DNA of 64,000 bases from NCBI GenBank assembly GCA_965223035.1, contig OZ244980.1, forward strand, positions 1,426,001 to 1,490,000, written 5' to 3'. The notes beneath the pieces were generated by a model. It saw only the letters and a list, made by a program, of their open reading frames with translations, was not told the DNA's origin and did no database searches. Origin of the DNA: CAMDPA01 sp965223035. Its GTDB lineage: Bacteria; Pseudomonadota; Alphaproteobacteria; Rhizobiales; Hyphomicrobiaceae. The translations under genes were made by a program, and so were the position numbers. Positions 59,354 to 64,000 of the stretch are shown here, one piece after another (the stretch's first letter is position 1; each line of letters starts with the position of its first letter).

Positions 59354-60433
59354 ATGACCACGATCCCTGACCTGTTTGCGCCATTGCAGCTTGGCGCGCT
59401 GCAGCTGCCCCATCGGGTGGTGATGGCCCCGCTGACCCGCAATCGCGCGGGGCCCGGCAATGTGCCGCACGCGCTTAACGCGACCTATTATGCGCAACGC
59501 GCCAGCGCGGGATACATCACGAGCGAGGCCACCCAGGTGGTGCCGGAGGGACAGGGCTACCCCAATACGCCCGGCATCCATTCCGAGGCGCAAGTGGCTG
59601 GCTGGCGCCAGGTCACGGACGCGGTTCATGCGGCAGCGGGTCGGATCGTCCTGCAATTGTGGCATGTCGGCCGCGTGTCCCATCCGATCTATCAGCCGGA
59701 CAATCAGCTGCCGGTGGCGCCATCGCCGATCGCCCCAAAGGGGGCCGCTTATGATCCTGACTGGAACAAGATCGCCTACGTGCGCCCGCGCGCGCTGGAG
59801 CTGTCCGAAATTCCAGGGATCATCGACGGCTTTGTAAGGGGTGCTGAGAACGCTAAGCGCGCTGGCTTCGACGCCGTTGAGGTGCACGGCGCCAATGGCT
59901 ATCTGATCGATCAGTTCCTGCGCGACGGCACCAATCACCGGACCGACGCCTACGGCGGCAGCGCTGAAAACCGCGCGCGGCTGTTGCGGGAGGTGACCGA
60001 GGCGGTGGTTGGGGTATGGGGCGCGGACCGGGTTGGTGTGCGGTTGTCGCCATTGAACCCGGCCAACGATATGAAGGATTCCGATCCGCGCACCACGTTC
60101 GCTGCGGCGGCGCGGGCGTTGGCGCCGCTCGCGCTCGCCTATGTTCATATCATCGAGCCCGCCGATACGCAGCCGGAGGCGCAAGTGCTGCCAACCATCA
60201 AGCCGTTGTGCGGCGCGCCGATCGTGGTCAATGGCGGCTATACGGCAACGACGGGGCAAGCCGCCATCACCGAGCGGCGGGCGGATGCGGTGGCCTTCGG
60301 CAAGCTGTTCTTGGCCAACCCGGACTTGCCGCGCCGGCTGCAATTGGGGTCGCAACTCAACGCCTGGAACCAGAAGACGTTTTATGGCGGTGGTGCGGAA
60401 GGCTATACGGATTATCCGGCGTTGACGGATTAA
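59354..60433 (+). CDS. Old Yellow Enzyme family FMN-dependent alkene reductase (NemA-like)
   Basis: A 359-residue TIM-barrel flavoenzyme. Substrate-binding His178 and Asn181 are in 'VEVHGANGYLIDQFLRDG', and Tyr183 is the likely proton donor. The FMN contacts appear in 'VVMAPLTRNRAGPGN' (22-36) and 'GYTATTGQAAI' near the end. These enzymes reduce the C=C bond of enones and maleimides and nitrate esters using NAD(P)H. The start at 59354 is chosen because the earlier part of the frame is Pro-rich and unconserved; the ribosome site is weak. The neighbours are a divergent peroxiredoxin gene and a transglycosylase. Confidence 0.93.
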   Translation: MTTIPDLFAPLQLGALQLPHRVVMAPLTRNRAGPGNVPHALNATYYAQRASAGYITSEATQVVPEGQGYPNTPGIHSEAQVAGWRQVTDAVHAAAGRIVLQLWHVGRVSHPIYQPDNQLPVAPSPIAPKGAAYDPDWNKIAYVRPRALELSEIPGIIDGFVRGAENAKRAGFDAVEVHGANGYLIDQFLRDGTNHRTDAYGGSAENRARLLREVTEAVVGVWGADRVGVRLSPLNPANDMKDSDPRTTFAAAARALAPLALAYVHIIEPADTQPEAQVLPTIKPLCGAPIVVNGGYTATTGQAAITERRADAVAFGKLFLANPDLPRRLQLGSQLNAWNQKTFYGGGAEGYTDYPALTD

Positions 60434-60603
60434 CGCGCGCGCCCGCTTGCCTCGCCACGGCTGCAGGCGCTCAGGTCTCACGTAGGGCCGCTGCCCGCAT
60501 TGCTTCGCAATTGGGTGCTAACCGGTATTGCTGAAAGGGTCCGCGCTGCCGGTGAGCACCGCTGGCACCGCCGGGCCAAACGGTTGGTTGAAGGGGACGC
60601 GCC

Positions 60604-61446
60604 ATGTCCATCTGCAAGGCCGCGCGTCGAGCGCACCGGTTATTGGCGGTGGCAGGCGTGGCGCTGACTTTGATCGCGGGCGATGCGGCAGCGGTCTGCG
60701 GTCATGGTGCAGCCGGCTTCGGCAGATGGCTCGATGAGTTCAAGGCAAAAGCCCTGACCATCGGCATATCGCCACGGGTGGCCAGAGCCGGATTGAGCGG
60801 CCTCAGCTATGATCGACGTGTCGTCAGCCTGGATCGCTCGCAGCGCTCGTTTAAGCTGAGCTTCCGGCAGTTTTATGCGCGACGGGTGTCGCGGGCGATG
60901 ATCCGACGTGGCCGCCGCATCATGCGCTCGCGTGCCGGCTTGCTGGCGCGCATCGAGCGTCGCTTTGGTGTTCCACCGGCGGTCGTCGTCTCCATTTGGG
61001 GTCTTGAGACCAACTACCGGCCGGCCGGTGGTGGCCGGCGATCGATCCTGCGGTCGTTGGCCACCCTGGCCTATGATTGCCGGCGCTCCGCCTTTTTTCA
61101 GAACGAGCTGCTGCATGCCCTGAAGATCATCCAGCGCGGAGATATGACACGATCGCAGTTGCGCGGTGGGTGGGCCGGCGAAATCGGGCCGATGCAATTC
61201 CTCCCGTCGTCCTACATCGCCTATGCGGTCGATTTCGACGGCGACGGACGTCGAAATTTGATGTCCAGCGTGCCCGACATGCTGGCCTCGACCGCCAATT
61301 ACTTGGCCCGCAAGGGCGGTTGGCGGCGCCGGCAGGGATGGGGGCCCGGCACCGCCAATTACAACGCGATCCGCACGTGGAACAAGGCGGAGGTCTACGT
61401 TCGGACGATCGCCGCGATGTCGAAGCAGTTGGCGTCACGGCGGTGA
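60604..61446 (+). CDS. Lytic murein transglycosylase (MltB/SLT_2-like)
   Basis: A 280-residue enzyme with a signal peptide (cleaved near 'GDAAA', residue 30) and a lytic transglycosylase domain. The catalytic glutamate is Glu135 in 'VVVSIWGLETNYRP'. The flanking segments 'GWAGEIGPMQFLPSSYIAYAVDFDGDG' and 'DMLASTANYLARKGGW' are typical MltB landmarks. It cleaves glycan strands with 1,6-anhydro ends in wall turnover. An AAGGGGAC site precedes the ATG. No peptidoglycan-binding domain is visible at the C-terminus. Confidence 0.93.
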   Translation: MSICKAARRAHRLLAVAGVALTLIAGDAAAVCGHGAAGFGRWLDEFKAKALTIGISPRVARAGLSGLSYDRRVVSLDRSQRSFKLSFRQFYARRVSRAMIRRGRRIMRSRAGLLARIERRFGVPPAVVVSIWGLETNYRPAGGGRRSILRSLATLAYDCRRSAFFQNELLHALKIIQRGDMTRSQLRGGWAGEIGPMQFLPSSYIAYAVDFDGDGRRNLMSSVPDMLASTANYLARKGGWRRRQGWGPGTANYNAIRTWNKAEVYVRTIAAMSKQLASRR

Positions 61447-61499
61447 GTGTGACTGATCCGGCCGGCATCCGGCATTGGTAACGGCAACTCAAGTGCGAT

Positions 61500-61675
61500 T
61501 CAGATTTGGCTGGAACCATCCTCCTCCCGGCCCGGTTCCTCCACTCGCCACCCAGAACATCATGCCATTGGGTGGCCCCGTGGAGGAATGGAGTGGAGGA
61601 ATGGAGTGGAGGAATGGAGTGGAGGAATGGAGCGGGGGAGCGGGCCGGCACAGCGCTTCCGCCTAAGGCGGAAAT
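61500..61675 (+). repeat. Family B repeat, copy B14, with 13-bp tandem array
   Basis: Begins 'CAGATTTGGCTGGAACCATCCTCCTCCCGG' and ends 'GGGCCGGCACAGCGCTTCCGCCTAAGGCGGAAATGATCG'. Three-quarters of the central loop is a tandem array. The MFS gene stop codon lies within its terminal palindrome. Confidence 0.88.
61581..61632 (+). repeat. 4 x 13-bp tandem repeat inside copy B14
   Basis: Unit TGGAGGAATGGAG, four perfect copies, followed directly by CGGGGGAGC of the repeat element. Confidence 0.95.
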
Positions 61676-62880
61676 GATCGAGTGCCGTGCCGCGCTGGAC
61701 TCGAGCGCTTCAGCGCCAGCGTCAAGACCAGGGCGGCCAGCGATGACGCCAACATGATGAGAAAGGCCGGCTCGTAGTTTCCGCTGTAATCGAAAATCAG
61801 GCCGCCAAACCAGGCGCCGAGCCCACCGAACATGTGGTGAACCATGATCACCAATCCGCTGATGGTGCCAATGGCGGCAGTGCCGAAGACATCACGTACA
61901 AACAATACGGTGAGCGGCGCGGTCATCAAAAAGGTGAAGCCGAACAGGATCGTGAAGATGCTGATCGAGAGGCTCGAGGTATCGACCATGATCAACCCGA
62001 ACGAAACGATGCGCAGGACGAAGCAGGCCAGCACCGGCCAGATGAGCCCCCACTGGTCGGCCCAGGCGCCGGAGGCGAGCGCACCGATCAGCGCCGCGAG
62101 GCCGATCAGTGCCAGTAGGTTGCCGGCCACCAATGGACCGACATCGTTGTCATGGGCGAAGGCGACAAGGTGCGTGGAGACGAAAAAATCGTCGAGGCCG
62201 CACAGCGCATAGATGGTGATCAGCAGCCAAAAATAGCGGGTGCGCGCAGCCTCTGCGAGGGACAGCCCGTCGCCGTGGGGCGCTGCCGGGGCGACCGCCT
62301 CGCTCACCTTCGCGCTCAGCGGCGGCTCGGCTTGAATCGGATTGAGGTAGAGCAACGGCAACAGCGCCAGATGGGCCAACCCGACGCCCGCATACACCCA
62401 ACGCCATCCAACCGCCAGCATCACAAAGGTAATGGTGGCGATGATGAACAATTGACCGGCGCTCATGCCGGCCGTGATCAGACCGTTGACGATGCCAGCC
62501 TGGACCGGAAACCGGCGCGTCACGAGCACGCTGACGGGCGTGATCGACGCCAGACCGTTGCCGATCGCGAACACCACCCCGTAAAGAGCAACCAGCTGCC
62601 AGGGTTGACTGATCACGGAGATGAGCCCCATCCCGATGGCACTGATCAAGAGGCCCCAGGCCAGCACCGCGCGCGGCTCGAACCGGTCGATCATGCGTCC
62701 GGCCCAGAACATGCACGCCGCGGTGATGACGAAGTAAATCCCGACGGTGATCCCCAGCAGTCCCCGGCCGATCGAGAACTCATAGGCCATCGGCAGCAAT
62801 GTCAGCCCAATGACAAAGCGGGCGCCGCTGCCGACAAACATGATCAAAAAGCACGTCGCGAGGAGGCCCGCGCCAGTCAT
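61663..62880 (-). CDS. MFS transporter
   Basis: A 405-residue major facilitator with 12 predicted helices ('GLLATCFLIMFVGSGARFVIGLTLLPMAYEF' first). The RxGxxRR-like loop between TM2 and TM3 is 'GRMIDRFEPRAVLAWG'. The sequence suggests an oxalate/formate or monocarboxylate-type porter. The last residues SFPP and the TAG are encoded by the terminal palindrome of repeat copy B14, so this C-terminus is not ancestral. Substrate unknown. Confidence 0.9.
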   Translation of the reverse strand: MTGAGLLATCFLIMFVGSGARFVIGLTLLPMAYEFSIGRGLLGITVGIYFVITAACMFWAGRMIDRFEPRAVLAWGLLISAIGMGLISVISQPWQLVALYGVVFAIGNGLASITPVSVLVTRRFPVQAGIVNGLITAGMSAGQLFIIATITFVMLAVGWRWVYAGVGLAHLALLPLLYLNPIQAEPPLSAKVSEAVAPAAPHGDGLSLAEAARTRYFWLLITIYALCGLDDFFVSTHLVAFAHDNDVGPLVAGNLLALIGLAALIGALASGAWADQWGLIWPVLACFVLRIVSFGLIMVDTSSLSISIFTILFGFTFLMTAPLTVLFVRDVFGTAAIGTISGLVIMVHHMFGGLGAWFGGLIFDYSGNYEPAFLIMLASSLAALVLTLALKRSSPARHGTRSFPP

Positions 62881-63014
62881 CGGGTTTCGCCATGGAAGCT
62901 TGAGGTTACGCGCCGCACCGGCACGGGACGGTCAGGCTAACCCGACCGATCCAGATTTGCCAGGCCAGGTTTCGGCGCCGAGCGAGTCCCACTTGCGCCG
63001 GGGTGCAGGTAGCC

Positions 63015-63058
63015 CCACACTTTAAGGGCGATCATCAAGGGCGATCATCTTTGCGCCG
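63015..63058 (+). repeat. Family A repeat remnant, copy A9
   Basis: 'CACACTTTAAGGGCGATCATCAAGGGCGATCATCTTTGCGCC': the linker of family A with AAGGGCGATCATC duplicated in tandem. Neither hairpin is complete. Confidence 0.75.
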
Positions 63059-63059
63059 G

Positions 63060-63165
63060 GGACGGATGAGCCTTGCCGGTCGGCTCCCCGCCTGGCCAGC
63101 CAGTGGCACGCCGCCGTGGGTACCGGTCGTTCAGATGGTTCCAGCCCGTCCTGAAACGCGCTTGC
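63060..63165 (-). repeat. Family B repeat, copy B15
   Basis: Reverse copy: 'GGATGAGCCTTGCCGGTCGGCTCCCCGCC', 'GTGGCACGCCGCCGTGGGTACCGG' and 'GATGGTTCCAGCCCGTCCTGAAACGC'. The outer palindrome is lost. It abuts the stop of the two-TM gene. Confidence 0.82.
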
Positions 63166-63402
63166 TCAGATCTCCGGCTCGGGGCGCTCGAAGGCGCCGG
63201 CAATCAGCCAACCGATCAGCCAACCGATCAACAGCGCCGTGATGTTCGCGGCCATGAACACCAGCGAATGAACATCGGCCACGGAGTCTGGGTTGTCATA
63301 GCGAAAATGCGCCGTCACCCAGGTCGCAATCGGCGAGCTGACGGTGATCGTTGCCAGCACCGCGCACACGATGGCGAAGATCATGGCCACCACGTACCGC
63401 AT
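63166..63402 (-). CDS. Small two-TM protein downstream of the Tae4-like amidase
   Basis: A 78-residue protein with two hydrophobic helices (about 5-25 and 48-70) and a short hydrophilic loop of some 22 residues between them. GGAGGTGAA precedes the ATG and lies in the end of the Tae4-like gene, with only three bases between the genes. The second helix contains a duplicated 'GWLI' (GWLIGWLIAG) which matches a 12-base tandem duplication in the DNA. No family is recognised. Candidate roles: immunity to the amidase, a holin-like pore, or an unrelated membrane protein. Confidence 0.68.
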   Translation of the reverse strand: MRYVVAMIFAIVCAVLATITVSSPIATWVTAHFRYDNPDSVADVHSLVFMAANITALLIGWLIGWLIAGAFERPEPEI

Positions 63403-63405
63403 CGC

Positions 63406-63951
63406 TCACTTCACCTCCCAAAACCAAACCTCGCGCGCCTCGGCATAGTTGGAGTAGTAGCCCAGCCAAGAGAACCACTCCATCAGCCATTTGGCTGACG
63501 AACGGTAGCCGTTCCAGACGTCGATGTGATCGCCGGTCGGCGCGCCTTGCCGGTCGGTGCCGCGATGCCAATAGTCCCTGATGAAGATCAACCCGGTCCG
63601 GCCGAACAGTTTGGGATAAAAGTCCTTCGTGACGTCGTGGCCGCGGATCTTTTCGACGCTGGCGACGCCGGCGATGTTGGCGCTGACAAGGGCGTTGGCG
63701 AGCTGGTGGGCGCGGATGTAGTGCATTTCGTCGGGACTGTGCACACCGCAACTGGTCAGTCCCCTGATCGGACTGACACCTGCCCGCTTCAGCGCAACGC
63801 CCAGCCTGATCGCGCATTGGTTGGCAAAGGTCGGAAAGCCGGTTTTGATCGGCTCACCGGCGAGATTGGTCAAATCGCGCGGTGCGATGCACGGATGTAT
63901 GACCGACTCATTGATCGGGTGTCCGGCCCAAAGATCCCTAAATGCGATCAT
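63406..63951 (-). CDS. Tae4-like peptidoglycan amidase (T6SS amidase effector family)
   Basis: A 181-residue protein that matches the Tae4 family of type VI effector amidases, which cut the D-Glu-mDAP link of peptidoglycan stems. It begins 'FRDLWAGHPINESV'. The catalytic Cys46 lies in 'FANQCAIRLGVALKRAG', and His142 with Asp144 in 'TGDHIDVWNGYR'. 'TGLIFIRDYW' precedes the latter, as in the family. No signal peptide is visible, as for effectors that leave through a secretion apparatus. GGAGAGGG lies before the ATG. No hcp, vgrG or other T6SS gene is in the window. A lysozyme-like domestic or phage-derived use is an alternative. Confidence 0.82.
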   Translation of the reverse strand: MIAFRDLWAGHPINESVIHPCIAPRDLTNLAGEPIKTGFPTFANQCAIRLGVALKRAGVSPIRGLTSCGVHSPDEMHYIRAHQLANALVSANIAGVASVEKIRGHDVTKDFYPKLFGRTGLIFIRDYWHRGTDRQGAPTGDHIDVWNGYRSSAKWLMEWFSWLGYYSNYAEAREVWFWEVK

Positions 63952-64000
63952 GTGACGACCCTCTCCAATACCGACCTGTCACCACGAGGCCCACACCACC

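Noticed and set aside
59327..60481. 384-codon minus-strand frame opposite the Old Yellow Enzyme gene
   Set aside because: The plus-strand frame has all catalytic residues of the family; the antisense is a GC shadow.
3553..63165. Possibility that the dispersed repeats form a CRISPR array
   Set aside because: Copies are kilobases apart, of variable length and orientation, without regular spacers or cas genes.
1..64000. tRNA or rRNA genes, phage or IS transposase genes
   Set aside because: No cloverleaf with the conserved GTTCRANTC loop, rRNA signature or transposase-like frame was found on reading both strands by eye; a covariance scan would settle this.

Overview
The window is 64 kb of GC-rich chromosomal DNA, most likely from an alphaproteobacterium (Hyphomicrobiales/Rhodospirillales-like). 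The inference rests on content: a CbpA/CbpM pair, a YcgN cysteine-cluster protein, a DUF1214/DUF1254 pair behind a class A penicillin-binding protein, TctCBA and TAXI-TRAP transporters, and many CoA-dependent catabolic enzymes. The species cannot be named from sequence alone. No rRNA, tRNA, CRISPR array, intact IS transposase or prophage was seen.

Layout. 1-5.7 kb: C-terminus of a sulfatase, two tandem arylsulfotransferase-type propeller proteins, a cupin-like protein, a CinA/PncC amidase and a CaiB/BaiF CoA-transferase. 6-11 kb: MAPEG membrane protein, YHS-domain protein, CbpA-CbpM chaperone pair, zinc alcohol dehydrogenase. 11-19 kb: RND efflux pump with two adaptor lipoproteins, then cyclopropane fatty acid synthase. 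19.6-28 kb (cell envelope): a VOC-TM-coiled-coil fusion, an autotransporter, DUF1254/DUF1214 proteins and PBP1a. 28-36 kb (sulfur theme): ycgN, O-acetylhomoserine sulfhydrylase, an Lrp regulator divergent from a sulfonate/nitrate-type ABC importer, an OsmC protein and an acyl-CoA dehydrogenase-like flavoprotein. 36-41 kb: UbiD decarboxylase, VOC protein, LuxR regulator, small proteins. 41-53 kb: an uptake and desulfation locus holding a TAXI-TRAP importer, a TctCBA importer, two sulfatases, two MBL hydrolases and a MarR regulator. 53-60 kb: TPP enzyme, 3-hydroxyacyl-CoA dehydrogenase, DUF6295, dienelactone hydrolase, peroxiredoxin, Old Yellow Enzyme. 60-64 kb: lytic transglycosylase, MFS transporter, and a Tae4-like peptidoglycan amidase followed by a two-TM protein.

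Two themes stand out. First, sulfur: three sulfatases, two arylsulfotransferase-like proteins, a sulfhydrylase and an ABC importer of the sulfonate class suggest scavenging of sulfate esters and organosulfur, with the TRAP and TctCBA importers supplying carboxylated or sulfated substrates. Second, the intergenic space is filled by two dispersed repeat families. Family A is a CTAG-bounded double hairpin of about 150 bp with 9 copies. Family B is a 100-175 bp element with about 15 copies that sometimes carries a small internal tandem repeat. Several gene ends lie on or inside these elements, which then supply the stop codon.
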